Source of the DNA: an uncultured Spirochaetaceae bacterium
GTDB taxonomy: Bacteria > Spirochaetota > Spirochaetia > Sphaerochaetales > Sphaerochaetaceae
DNA length: 64,000 nt
Assembly (NCBI GenBank): GCA_944389505.1
Contig: CALXMP010000003.1
Coordinates: forward strand, 1-64,000
Reading direction: 5' to 3'
Part shown: piece after piece, positions 25,065 through 33,178 of the stretch
How the letters are laid out: each line of letters opens with the position of its first letter
Position numbering within the stretch: the first letter of the stretch is position 1
The notes under the pieces: generated by a model
Told to the model about the DNA's origin: nothing
What the model saw: the letters and a program-made list of their open reading frames with translations, nothing else
Database searches by the model: none
Program-made: the position numbers and the translations under genes

Positions 25065-26039
25065 ATGGATGCTGTATTGCTCGGAACGGGCTGGCGTGCC
25101 CGTTTCTATATGAGGATAGCAGGATTCTGTCCTGATATTCTTCGGATCGTTGCTGTCTTTACGCATACACCGGAGCGGAAGGCTGAGATGGAAGCGGAAG
25201 GGTTTTCTGCCTTCACTGATATTGCCTCTGCCCTTGCTGTGGATCATGATGCCGTCATCATCGCATCTGGGAAGAATGGTTTTTCTGATACCCTGAGATA
25301 TCTTCATGGCAGAAGAGAGCGGATAATAACAGAGACTACATTCCTTGGTCTTCCAGAGGAGGATCTTGAAGAGTTCTCCTCTTACGATGGCCTTGTGATG
25401 GAGCAGTACTGGAACACTCCTCTGTTCTCATCCCTGCTCAATGCACTTTCCGCCTTGGAAGCCGAGCCTGACCAGCTCTATCTTTCAGGTCTGCATAATC
25501 ATCATTCAGCCTCCATTGCTCGCAGAGTGCTTGGAACAGGGTATCAGATGCCTGAGGAGATCCAATCCTTATCCTTTCCGTCATCGATTGTCAGAACAGG
25601 ATCAAGGAGAGGGCTTGAGGTATCAGGAGAGAGCGAAGAATATGTGAGGAATATAAGGGTGATGAAGCTCGGGAAATCTCTTTTCATCCATGATTTCTCA
25701 TCGAATCAGTATCATTCATATCTTTATGGGAAGCACTTTGAGGTCAGAAGCAGGCGGTGTGTTATCACGGAAAAAGGGGTAAGCGGCATCGATAGGGAGG
25801 GATATCCATATTCACTGCCGTTCATCTTCCATCGTGATAGCTCCATAGGAAGTGGATCTCTTGCTCTCTCCCATGTCACGCTTGGGTTGAGGACTGTCTT
25901 TGTGAATCCTTACTATCCTCTGGCGATGAATGATGATGAGATTGCCATGGCCATGATGCTTGAGCAGTATGGTGAAGGCCACAATCCATATCCATTCTGC
26001 GAAGGCGTAATGGATGCACGGCTTGGAAAGCTATTGTAG
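25065..26039 (+). CDS. Gfo/Idh/MocA-like oxidoreductase
   Basis: A 324-residue protein with an N-terminal Rossmann fold (AVLLGTGWRARFYMRIA), a short AVFTHTPERKAEMEAEGF turn and ITETTFLGL in place of the usual EKP motif, so a key lysine appears to be missing or displaced. The C-terminal half fits the alpha/beta substrate domain (HHSASIARRVLGTGYQMPEEI). Gfo/Idh enzymes oxidise sugars or sugar acids with NAD(P). The atypical EKP region makes catalysis uncertain. It precedes deoC by 41 bp and may share transcription with it. Confidence 0.7.
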   Translation: MDAVLLGTGWRARFYMRIAGFCPDILRIVAVFTHTPERKAEMEAEGFSAFTDIASALAVDHDAVIIASGKNGFSDTLRYLHGRRERIITETTFLGLPEEDLEEFSSYDGLVMEQYWNTPLFSSLLNALSALEAEPDQLYLSGLHNHHSASIARRVLGTGYQMPEEIQSLSFPSSIVRTGSRRGLEVSGESEEYVRNIRVMKLGKSLFIHDFSSNQYHSYLYGKHFEVRSRRCVITEKGVSGIDREGYPYSLPFIFHRDSSIGSGSLALSHVTLGLRTVFVNPYYPLAMNDDEIAMAMMLEQYGEGHNPYPFCEGVMDARLGKLL

Positions 26040-26080
26040 CTTCCTTGTTTTTAGCTTAGATTCTTTTCGGAGGCGCTTGG

Positions 26081-26740
26081 ATGTCTATTGCAAAATACAT
26101 AGATCATACACTTCTCAAGGCTGATGCCAGGAAGGAGGATATCGAGAAGCTCTGCAGCGAGGCTTTCCACAATGGTTTTGCTTCTGTCTGCGTTAACTCC
26201 TGCTGGGTTCCTCTTGCTTCGGAGCTTCTTGCAGGTACAGATGTCAAAGTCTGCACAGTTGTGGGATTCCCCCTTGGAGCAGCTTCTGCCAATGCGAAGG
26301 CTGCCGAAGCTGCTGATGCGGTGAAAAACGGAGCTGATGAGATCGATATGGTCATCAATATAGGCATGCTGAAGTCGGGTATGATGGAAGCTGTCGAGGA
26401 TGATATCAAGGAAGTGCGCAATGCGGCAAAAGGCAAGATCCTGAAGGTTATCATCGAGACATGCCTTCTCTCCGATGATGAGAAAAAGGCAGCCTGCAGA
26501 GCTGCTGCCGATGCTGGTGCAGATTTCGTCAAGACAAGCACAGGCTTCTCTACCGGCGGAGCAACGGTCCACGATGTTGCACTGATGAAGGAAGCGGTCT
26601 CCGCCCGCGGACTCAAGGTGAAGGCTTCCGGTGGCATCAGGAACTACAAGGATGCGAAGGCAATGATTGATGCAGGTGCTGACCGTATCGGAGCTAGTGC
26701 TGGCATTGCGATAGTGAAGGAAGAGAATGCCGAAGCTTGA
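26081..26740 (+). CDS. deoC: deoxyribose-phosphate aldolase
   Basis: A 219-residue class I aldolase: [10 protein letters not shown] at the N-terminus, KVIIETCLL and [14 protein letters not shown] with the Schiff-base Lys at about 151, and [12 protein letters not shown]. It splits deoxyribose-5-P to acetaldehyde and glyceraldehyde-3-P in nucleoside salvage. CGGAGG lies 6 nt before the ATG. Its 3' end overlaps the thymidine kinase gene by 14 bp. Confidence 0.97.
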   Translation: MSIAKYIDHTLLKADARKEDIEKLCSEAFHNGFASVCVNSCWVPLASELLAGTDVKVCTVVGFPLGAASANAKAAEAADAVKNGADEIDMVINIGMLKSGMMEAVEDDIKEVRNAAKGKILKVIIETCLLSDDEKKAACRAAADAGADFVKTSTGFSTGGATVHDVALMKEAVSARGLKVKASGGIRNYKDAKAMIDAGADRIGASAGIAIVKEENAEA

Positions 26741-27869
26741 GGAACAGAATTCCGGGACGGATTTTCTGAAATCATTGGGATTTCCGACACTGGATGTGCA
26801 TGAGACATTCACACATTTTGACTTCACCACGCCCGGGAGAAGGGTGCTCCTTATAGGACCAATGGGGGCAGGGAAGACAGAGAAGGCTGCGGGAATCTGG
26901 CGCGATGCAGCAGTAGCCTTGAAGAAGAGCGATGCTGTAAGCGCTCTTACCTCTACGGGCATCGCTGACAGGAGGCGTGTATTCTTCATCCGTTATGCTG
27001 CCGATAGCGTGCGCTTCCAGGATTATCCGGACGATGCCCTGCCATACCGTTCAGGGTATGTCAGGTGCGGAAGCAATATTGCGAAGATAAGCGATTCATT
27101 CGGGCTGGAACAGGTCATAAAGGATAACCCCGATGTCGGTACATACATTATCGATGAGGCATCTTTCTTTGATGAGCGCATAGCATATGTCGCCCGCAAC
27201 TACTCGATAGAAAGGGGCTGCATGTTCGTATTCCCTACGCTTATGCTGAATTTCCGCAAGGAGTTCTTCAATTCGACAGCCCGTCTTATTCTGGATATGG
27301 CGACCGATGTTATACCTCTCACAGCATACTGCGAGCACAGGGACTGTCTTTCGCCAGCGTTCTATACTTATAGGTATTACAGCGTTGATGGCAGGGAGTG
27401 CCCAGCTCTTTACTTCGATCCTCTGATCATAATCGGAGGTGACAAGCAGAAGAACAGCGCTCTTGCTCCTGACTATGCCGCACGGTGCGACAGGCATCAT
27501 TACCTTCCAGGCAAGGAATATACATTCTTCACGCTCAAGCCTCTTGGAGAGGAGGCAGGGAAGGGCAACCCTGAAGGTCTTATCAGAGAGCTAGGCTTAT
27601 TGAAGGAGAATCCGCAGGCATCTCTTCTCTGCAGAAGCCTGGAGAAGAGCTATGAGAAGGACCCTGACAGGGATATCTATATGAATGCCATGCTTCCTTC
27701 CCATCTGGCTGAGAAAGCCGCAGCGTATCTCTTCTGTGAGCAGAATATGATAGGAGAGTCACTTCTCGTGAAGCTCTCCTATGATCTCGGGCTTGATTCC
27801 TCTTATCTTGAGAAGACTCTTATGGAGAACAGACATCCTGTGTCCTTCTCCCAGGGGTATCTTCTATAG
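26727..27869 (+). CDS. tdk: long type II thymidine kinase
   Basis: This 380-residue protein is about twice the usual length of type II thymidine kinase. It has the P-loop GPMGAGKT (44-51), DEASFF (143-148, where DEAQFF is usual) and the zinc lasso CEHRDC (202-207) with CDRH (254-257) around [10 protein letters not shown] and IIIGGD. Extra sequence lies at the N-terminus (about 38 residues), inside the lid and in a C-terminal domain of about 90 residues. It phosphorylates thymidine in salvage, fitting the overlap with deoC. Function is inferred with fair confidence because the core motifs are complete. Confidence 0.8.
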   Translation: MPKLEEQNSGTDFLKSLGFPTLDVHETFTHFDFTTPGRRVLLIGPMGAGKTEKAAGIWRDAAVALKKSDAVSALTSTGIADRRRVFFIRYAADSVRFQDYPDDALPYRSGYVRCGSNIAKISDSFGLEQVIKDNPDVGTYIIDEASFFDERIAYVARNYSIERGCMFVFPTLMLNFRKEFFNSTARLILDMATDVIPLTAYCEHRDCLSPAFYTYRYYSVDGRECPALYFDPLIIIGGDKQKNSALAPDYAARCDRHHYLPGKEYTFFTLKPLGEEAGKGNPEGLIRELGLLKENPQASLLCRSLEKSYEKDPDRDIYMNAMLPSHLAEKAAAYLFCEQNMIGESLLVKLSYDLGLDSSYLEKTLMENRHPVSFSQGYLL

Positions 27870-28745
27870 AGCCTCGAGGATCTTCGATGTCTCAGCGACG
27901 GTCTTTGGATCAAGGTTCTCCATGAGCCATGGGACATCGATATTCCTTCTGTGGATCTCTTCTGCGAAATCCTTCCATCTGAAATTGCCTGTAAGCGCAG
28001 GCAGATTCCCGACCTTGAGCCCCGCTTCCTCGGTAAGGATATAGTCCTTGCAGTGGATGGCTATGAGCTTGTCTTTATAAAGATCCAGGACCTCTGTTAC
28101 GAATCTGTGCTCGGTCTCTGCCGTAGGAATCCTAAGAGGAACGCCATCCGGTTCCAGAAGACCTGTGTAGGGAATCAGATTGACAGGGTCGAAGATTACC
28201 TTGAGCCTGTCGGTCCTGAATGTCTCGAGGATATCGCGCATCCTTGCCGGACTTGATATCGAATGGGAACGTGCAACAGCCTCGATAGCGACATAGGCAT
28301 CGTACTTCTCTGCTGCATCGAGCATTCTGGAGAGGCTATCCTTGAATATCTCTATGTTCTTCGGATCGGAAGTATTTATAGAGTATTTCAGATCCGGATG
28401 CTGCGAACCTGTCTCTGTTGCTACATAGCGGCATCCGAAGGCCTTTGTCAGCGAAAGAGATTTCTCGAAGCGTTCAACCTCAAGCTTCCTTCTCTCAGGA
28501 TCCGGATGGATCGGGTTGATGTAGCAGCCTACAATTGCAATGGAGACTCCATGGCTCTTAAGCTCGGATGCAATGGAGGAGATATACTCCTCATCCCATT
28601 CCTGCCATGGTTTCGATGAAGGTATTACCTTCTTCAGCGCAAGCTGTATGAAAGATGTGCTGCGTATTTCCTCAAGGCGCCTTCCAAGTTCGGAAGCCGA
28701 TTCGAATGAACCTAGATCATGTGCTCTGTATCCAATTCTCAACAT
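27864..28745 (-). CDS. sugar phosphate isomerase/epimerase-like TIM barrel
   Basis: A 293-residue AP-endonuclease-2-like TIM barrel. ATETGSQHPD, VAIEAVARSHSI, VIFDPVNLIPYTG and IAIHCKDYIL supply the Glu/Asp/His metal ligands typical of xylose-isomerase-like sugar epimerases, and WLMENLD ends the barrel. The substrate is unknown; the divergent GH28 gene suggests a pectin-derived sugar. It overlaps tdk antisense by 6 bp. TTCACT-17-TATTAT ends 6 nt before the ATG, predicting a leaderless mRNA. Confidence 0.82.
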   Translation of the reverse strand: MLRIGYRAHDLGSFESASELGRRLEEIRSTSFIQLALKKVIPSSKPWQEWDEEYISSIASELKSHGVSIAIVGCYINPIHPDPERRKLEVERFEKSLSLTKAFGCRYVATETGSQHPDLKYSINTSDPKNIEIFKDSLSRMLDAAEKYDAYVAIEAVARSHSISSPARMRDILETFRTDRLKVIFDPVNLIPYTGLLEPDGVPLRIPTAETEHRFVTEVLDLYKDKLIAIHCKDYILTEEAGLKVGNLPALTGNFRWKDFAEEIHRRNIDVPWLMENLDPKTVAETSKILEAL

Positions 28746-28750
28746 ATGGT

Positions 28751-28780
28751 TATAATATATGCATCAGATGATAAAGTGAA
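28751..28780. promoter_or_regulatory. divergent promoter pair, isomerase-like gene / GH28
   Basis: On the minus strand TTCACT (28775-28780), 17 bp, TATTAT (28752-28757), 6 nt to the ATG at 28745. The same AT-rich core read on the plus strand is TATAAT (28751-28756), a -10 for the GH28 gene, whose AAAAGGAGG lies in the leader. Confidence 0.5.
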
Positions 28781-28796
28781 GGAAAAGGAGGACTGT

Positions 28797-30134
28797 ATGT
28801 TCAACCCTGCAGATTGGGGACTCATCCCCGATGGACACGATATAGCTAGAGAGCTTGAGAAAGCGCTTAAGGAAAATGATTCTGTTACATTGCCGAAGGG
28901 CGAGTATATGACATCTCCGCTGGATATCCCATCGGGTGCTCATCTTATCCTGGAGGAAGGTGCTGTCCTCAAGTTCATCCCGGATTTCTCAATTTATGAG
29001 CCTGTATTCACAAGATGGGAAGGCGTGAAGTGCTACTGCATGCATCCATGCGTATATATCGATAATGCAAAAGATGTCACGATAGAAGGAAAGGGCGTCA
29101 TCGATGGTTCTGGCCAGGCTTGGTGGGATGAAGCCCTGAAGAAGAAGGGCAAGGTATTCGAGCCTACAAGCGATATCGAGAAGAAGTTCGCAGCGCTGAA
29201 TCCTGACTATAAGACACAGGCAGATGGCGGTGGCGGAAGGCCTTTCCAGTTCCTCAGGCCACCACTTATGCAGATAAAGAACAGCAGCAATATAACACTG
29301 CGCGGAATCACCGTGCAGAACTCTCCATTCTGGACGCTTCATCCGCTCTTCTCTGACCATATTGTCCTTGATGGTGTTACTGTCCTCAATCCTTATGATG
29401 CGCCCAATACCGATGGAATAGATATCGAGTCGAGCACGGATGTCAAAGTCCTCAACTGCTCTGTATTCGTCGGTGATGATGGTATTGCCCTTAAGTCGGG
29501 ATCTGGCCCTGATGGTATTGCTGACAACATGCCGACGCAGAGAATCGAGATAAGGGGATGTACTGTAAAGGCAGCGCATGGCGGAGCTGTAATCGGATCC
29601 GAGACGGCGGCAGAGATCTCTGATCTTATCGTTGCGGATTGCGTATTCGATGGCACGGACAGGGGCATAAGAATCAAGTCTAGGCGTGGTCGCGGCGGAA
29701 AGATCCATGATCTTGTCTTCAGGAATATCATAATGAGGAAGAACTTCTGCCCATTCGTCGTCAATATGTATTACAGATGCGGTGTTCCTGATCCGATTCT
29801 GTTCTCTCTTGATAAGATGCCTGTCACAGAGGAGACTCCTGTTCTCTATAATATCCTGATTGAGGATTGTCATGCTGTTGATTCCCGTTCATCGGCTGGT
29901 ATGCTTCTTGGTCTTCCAGAGGTTCCTCTCAAGGATGTCGTGGTAAGGAATTCCTCTTTTGCTGTAGCAAAGGATCCTGATCTCCCGATAACCGAGAGCG
30001 ATATGTATACAGGCGTTCCTGATCCTGTATCCAGAGGCTTCCGCATCATGAATGCTGAGGTGAAGCTTGAGAATGTCGAAGTGGAGTGCGAAGGGGAGAA
30101 AATCATAATGGACAGAGGAGCTGTGCTTCTCTGA
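28797..30134 (+). CDS. GH28 polygalacturonase-like glycosidase
   Basis: A 445-residue right-handed beta-helix enzyme with the GH28 catalytic set: NTDGID, GDDGIALKSG, HGGAVIGSE and RGIRIKSRRGRGG. It hydrolyses alpha-galacturonosyl linkages in polygalacturonan or rhamnogalacturonan. No signal peptide is visible, so it probably acts on imported oligomers as a cytoplasmic exo-enzyme. The ATG at 28797 was chosen because GGAGG lies 6 nt upstream. A strong terminator shared with the convergent eda gene follows. Confidence 0.94.
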   Translation: MFNPADWGLIPDGHDIARELEKALKENDSVTLPKGEYMTSPLDIPSGAHLILEEGAVLKFIPDFSIYEPVFTRWEGVKCYCMHPCVYIDNAKDVTIEGKGVIDGSGQAWWDEALKKKGKVFEPTSDIEKKFAALNPDYKTQADGGGGRPFQFLRPPLMQIKNSSNITLRGITVQNSPFWTLHPLFSDHIVLDGVTVLNPYDAPNTDGIDIESSTDVKVLNCSVFVGDDGIALKSGSGPDGIADNMPTQRIEIRGCTVKAAHGGAVIGSETAAEISDLIVADCVFDGTDRGIRIKSRRGRGGKIHDLVFRNIIMRKNFCPFVVNMYYRCGVPDPILFSLDKMPVTEETPVLYNILIEDCHAVDSRSSAGMLLGLPEVPLKDVVVRNSSFAVAKDPDLPITESDMYTGVPDPVSRGFRIMNAEVKLENVEVECEGEKIIMDRGAVLL

Positions 30135-30152
30135 GCCTGGTGTGATGGCATG

Positions 30153-30184
30153 AAAAAGGAGCGGCATCAGAACCGCTCCTTTTT
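30153..30184. terminator. bidirectional intrinsic terminator, GH28 / eda
   Basis: AAAAAGGAGCGG-CATCAGAA-CCGCTCCTTTTT, symmetrical with A and T tracts, between two convergent genes. Confidence 0.9.
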
Positions 30185-30199
30185 CTTCGCTTTCCTCTC

Positions 30200-31162
30200 T
30201 TACTTTATGAAGTGGACAGCGAAGCCACCGATTTCCTCGTTGACGTAGAAGACCTTCATCCTGCCTTTTGCATCATAGGATACGGTCTCTTCATTGATTG
30301 TGAAGCCCTTGTTCTTGAGGAAATAAGCTGTTCTCTCGAGATCATAGCACCTGAAAGCGAGGTGGCCGTTCTTTCCGAGATAGTTCTTCTTCATGACCTC
30401 GATCTCCTTGTTCATGAAGATGGAGCTGTTGCCGTTCTTGATCTCAAGCCCAAGCTTTGCGAACTCATCAGCAACTCCTGCAGCTGCATCAGCATCGGGG
30501 AGGTTGATTCCAACATGTGCGAGCTGGATTCCCTGAAGCTTGACAGTTGCTTCCTTGCAGAGCCTTGTGATCTCTTCCCAGTTCTCATTCTCGATGAGGT
30601 CTGCCTTTACCATCCATGAACCTCCGATAGCGAGGACGTTTGATGCCTTCGCATAGTCAGGGAGGTTGTTCGGATTGATTCCGCCTGTTGTCATGAATCT
30701 GACCTGTGAGAATGGGCCAGAGAGGTCCTTGAGCATTGCGACACCACCAGAAGCCTCAGCTGGGAAGAACTTGAGGACATTGAGTCCCATCGAAAGTCCC
30801 ATCTCAATCTCAGAAGGTGTGCATACGCCAGGAACGACAGGGATGTTGTGCGAAAGACACCATGCAACAGTGTCCTTGTTGAAACCTGCGGATACGATGA
30901 ACTTCGCACCTGCTGCCACAGCCTTCTCTGCAAGCTGCGGATTGATTACAGTTCCAGCTCCGACAACCATCTTCGGGAAAGCGGCTGTGACCTTCCTGAT
31001 TGCTTCCTCTGCCGCAGCTGTCCTGAATGTGATCTCTGCGGAGTTGATGCCTCCATCAATCATTGCTTTTGCAAGCGGTACGGCCTTCTCGGCATCATCG
31101 ATCTTCACGACAGGTACGATTCCTGAGTCATGGAAGAATGTGTAAAGTTCATCTTTTGTCAT
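30200..31162 (-). CDS. eda: KDPG/KHG aldolase fused to a VOC-like domain
   Basis: A 320-residue fusion. Residues 1-205 are a full Eda aldolase: EITFRT with Glu43, VGAGTV, and the Schiff-base Lys131 in LKFFPAEA. It cleaves 2-keto-3-deoxy-6-phosphogluconate to pyruvate and glyceraldehyde-3-P. Residues of about 212-320 form one vicinal-oxygen-chelate (glyoxalase-like) module starting LAHVGINLPDADAA and containing GHLAFRCYDLERTAYFL. The tail's role is unknown. The start has GGAGAG about 9 nt upstream, and a shared operator separates it from divergent kdgK. Confidence 0.92.
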   Translation of the reverse strand: MTKDELYTFFHDSGIVPVVKIDDAEKAVPLAKAMIDGGINSAEITFRTAAAEEAIRKVTAAFPKMVVGAGTVINPQLAEKAVAAGAKFIVSAGFNKDTVAWCLSHNIPVVPGVCTPSEIEMGLSMGLNVLKFFPAEASGGVAMLKDLSGPFSQVRFMTTGGINPNNLPDYAKASNVLAIGGSWMVKADLIENENWEEITRLCKEATVKLQGIQLAHVGINLPDADAAAGVADEFAKLGLEIKNGNSSIFMNKEIEVMKKNYLGKNGHLAFRCYDLERTAYFLKNKGFTINEETVSYDAKGRMKVFYVNEEIGGFAVHFIK

Positions 31163-31217
31163 AAGAAATACTCTCCTTTCTTTCTTAATGCTTATATTAT
31201 CATACGATATTCAAAAA

Positions 31218-31232
31218 TGGAACAATGTTCCA
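31218..31232. promoter_or_regulatory. IclR/KdgR-like operator, site 2 (kdgK/eda)
   Basis: TGGAACAATGTTCCA is a perfect palindrome with a central A, preceded by AAAAA. It abuts the kdgK -35 and overlaps the -35 region of divergent eda. It resembles KdgR-type (IclR family) boxes. Confidence 0.7.
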
Positions 31233-31260
31233 TTGACAATACCGCACTTCGTTGTACAAT
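31233..31260 (+). promoter_or_regulatory. kdgK promoter
   Basis: TTGACA (31233-31238), 16 bp, TACAAT (31255-31260), immediately next to the palindromic operator. Confidence 0.75.
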
Positions 31261-31304
31261 ACTTAAGTATCTATTCGATTATAAAGCAGTTTTGGAGGTT
31301 TTGA

Positions 31305-32336
31305 ATGTCAAGATATGTAACTTTCGGCGAAATCATGCTTCGCCTCAGGAGCCAGGAGCTCTATCGCCTTTTCCAGACACCTTCTCTGGAAGCGACTTTC
31401 GGTGGCGGTGAGGCCAATGTAGCAGTATCCCTCTCCATTTTTGGCGAGGATGCAGCATTCGTTACAGCTCTTCCGGAGAATGCAGTGGGTGAGGCTGCCG
31501 AGAGAGAGCTTCTCAAGTATGGTGTCGATACTTCATGCATCAAGAAGGTGAAGGGCGGCAGGCTTGGAATCTACTTCCTTGAGACCGGTGCTAACCAGAG
31601 ACCTTCCCTTGTTGTATATGACAGGGATAACTCAGCTATCGCAAAGGCTGTTCCTGCAGACTTCGATTTCGATGCTATCATGAAGGGTGCCAACTGGTTC
31701 CATACAACAGGTATCACACCTGCAGTAAGCCAGGGTGCAGCGGACTGCGCGCTTGAGGCTATGAAGGCTGCAAAGAAGGCTGGCGCTACCGTCTCCATCG
31801 ATCTTAACTACAGGAAGAAGCTCTGGAACTACGGAAAGAAGGCTCCAGAGGTTATGAGAGAACTTGTGAAGTATGCTGATGTCATCATCGCAAACGAAGA
31901 GGATATCCAGAAGTGCCTTGGTATCGAGGCTGATAGCGATGTAACATCCGGCAAGCTTGATACAAAGGTATATGAGGAGCTCGCAGCAAAGGTAAAGGCT
32001 CAGTTCCCGAATGTATCGGTTGTTGCAATCACCCTCCGTGAGTCAAAGAGCGCAGATCACAATGGATGGTCAGCAGCTCTCTCCGGCAAGACTGGTTTCT
32101 ACCTTTCCCGCCACTATGAGATCACGGATATCGTTGACAGAGTCGGCGGCGGAGACAGCTTCGCAGCAGGTATCATCTATGCTCTCTCCCATTTCGAGGA
32201 TGAGCAGTACTGCATCAACTTCGCAGTTGCTGCATCCTGTCTCAAGCACTCCATCAGCGGAGACTTCAACCTCTCAAGGCTTTCAGAGGTCAAGGCTCTC
32301 TGCGAGGGTGACGGATCAGGCCGCGTACAGCGCTGA
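31305..32336 (+). CDS. kdgK: 2-keto-3-deoxygluconate kinase (PfkB family)
   Basis: A 343-residue ribokinase-fold enzyme. FGGGEANVAVSLSIFG is the N-terminal PfkB signature and DRVGGGDSFAAGIIYAL holds the catalytic Asp and anion hole. SIDLNYRKKLW and the GRLGIYFLETGANQRPS substrate loop fit KDG kinases. It phosphorylates KDG to KDPG, the substrate of the divergent eda product, completing the UxaCBA route. TTGGAGG precedes the ATG. A terminator follows directly. Confidence 0.95.
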   Translation: MSRYVTFGEIMLRLRSQELYRLFQTPSLEATFGGGEANVAVSLSIFGEDAAFVTALPENAVGEAAERELLKYGVDTSCIKKVKGGRLGIYFLETGANQRPSLVVYDRDNSAIAKAVPADFDFDAIMKGANWFHTTGITPAVSQGAADCALEAMKAAKKAGATVSIDLNYRKKLWNYGKKAPEVMRELVKYADVIIANEEDIQKCLGIEADSDVTSGKLDTKVYEELAAKVKAQFPNVSVVAITLRESKSADHNGWSAALSGKTGFYLSRHYEITDIVDRVGGGDSFAAGIIYALSHFEDEQYCINFAVAASCLKHSISGDFNLSRLSEVKALCEGDGSGRVQR

Positions 32337-32358
32337 TTATCCAGTCATAAGTGTCATT

Positions 32359-32387
32359 GCAGGTCTTCTGATGAGGACCTGCTTTTT
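32359..32387 (+). terminator. intrinsic terminator between kdgK and the CE12 gene
   Basis: GCAGGTC, a 10-base loop, GACCTGC and five T. The CE12 ATG is only 24 bp further on, so this may act as a partial terminator. Confidence 0.8.
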
Positions 32388-32411
32388 CATAATATGGGAG
32401 AGTGTTGTGAT

Positions 32412-33074
32412 ATGAAGCTTTTTCTTCTTGGTGATTCTACGTGTGCAGACAAGACTCCTGAGGCTAGGCCTGAGACGGGGTGGGGAGAGTGTATCCAAGA
32501 GTATCTGGCAGATGGCTGGGTTGTTGATAATCGTGCCATAAATGGACTTTCGACAAAGGATATGATAGCAAAAGGACTATTCCAGGCTATCGTTGATGAT
32601 GCCAGTGAAGGGGATGCTGCTCTTATACAGTTCGGCCATAATGACAGCAAGAGCGAGGATCCTGTGCGTTACTCAGCACCATGGACCCAGTTCATTGCCA
32701 ATCTTGTCTATATGGCGGATAAACTCAGGGAGAAGAATGTTTCTACTGTCTTTCTTACTCCGATAGCAAGGCGCCGCTTCAAGGATGGCATCATCGTTGA
32801 TACCCATGGAGATTATCCTGCTGCAATGAAAGCTGCTGCGCATCAGGTGGGCTGTCCCTGCATAGATCTTACAATCCCGACGATGGTCTGGCTGCAGAAA
32901 GAAGGCCCCGAGGACTCGAAGAAGTACTTCATGAACTTCGGCCCAGGACTGTATCCGAACTATCCGGAAGGGGATAGCGATGATACGCACCTAAGGCCAG
33001 ATGGGGCTGGATATATCGCCGCGATGGCAGCAGATTGCCTCGGAAGAATCCCAGGTTTTCCTGCATTCCTCTGA
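32412..33074 (+). CDS. CE12-like rhamnogalacturonan acetylesterase (SGNH hydrolase)
   Basis: A 220-residue SGNH esterase: GDSTCADK with the nucleophile Ser, the glycine of RAINGLST, FGHND with the Asn, and DDTHLRPDGA with the Asp/His pair. The pattern is that of family 12 carbohydrate esterases, which deacetylate rhamnogalacturonan and related pectins. No signal peptide is seen, so oligomers are probably trimmed after uptake. The ATG at 32412 is 9 nt after GGGAGAG; an upstream in-frame ATG at 32394 is less likely. Confidence 0.9.
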   Translation: MKLFLLGDSTCADKTPEARPETGWGECIQEYLADGWVVDNRAINGLSTKDMIAKGLFQAIVDDASEGDAALIQFGHNDSKSEDPVRYSAPWTQFIANLVYMADKLREKNVSTVFLTPIARRRFKDGIIVDTHGDYPAAMKAAAHQVGCPCIDLTIPTMVWLQKEGPEDSKKYFMNFGPGLYPNYPEGDSDDTHLRPDGAGYIAAMAADCLGRIPGFPAFL

Positions 33075-33116
33075 TCAGGCAGGAATAAGATTTTCGGCAC
33101 AATGCGGCCCATATTA

Positions 33117-33145
33117 TTGTATTCATCAATGTATTTTCGTATAGT
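33117..33145 (+). promoter_or_regulatory. promoter of the putP-like gene
   Basis: TTGTAT (33117-33122), 17 bp, TATAGT (33140-33145), with a leader containing GGGGTG. Confidence 0.5.
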
Positions 33146-33178
33146 AACAGAAAATAACTATCAAGGGGTGACGGAATT

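Noticed and set aside
28989-29873. Minus-strand open frame of 294 codons inside the GH28 gene
   Set aside because: It is a shadow of the polygalacturonase reading frame without its own Shine-Dalgarno, promoter or homology.
32394-32411. Upstream ATG for the CE12 esterase
   Set aside because: It contains the Shine-Dalgarno of the better start at 32412 and adds six residues not fitting the fold.
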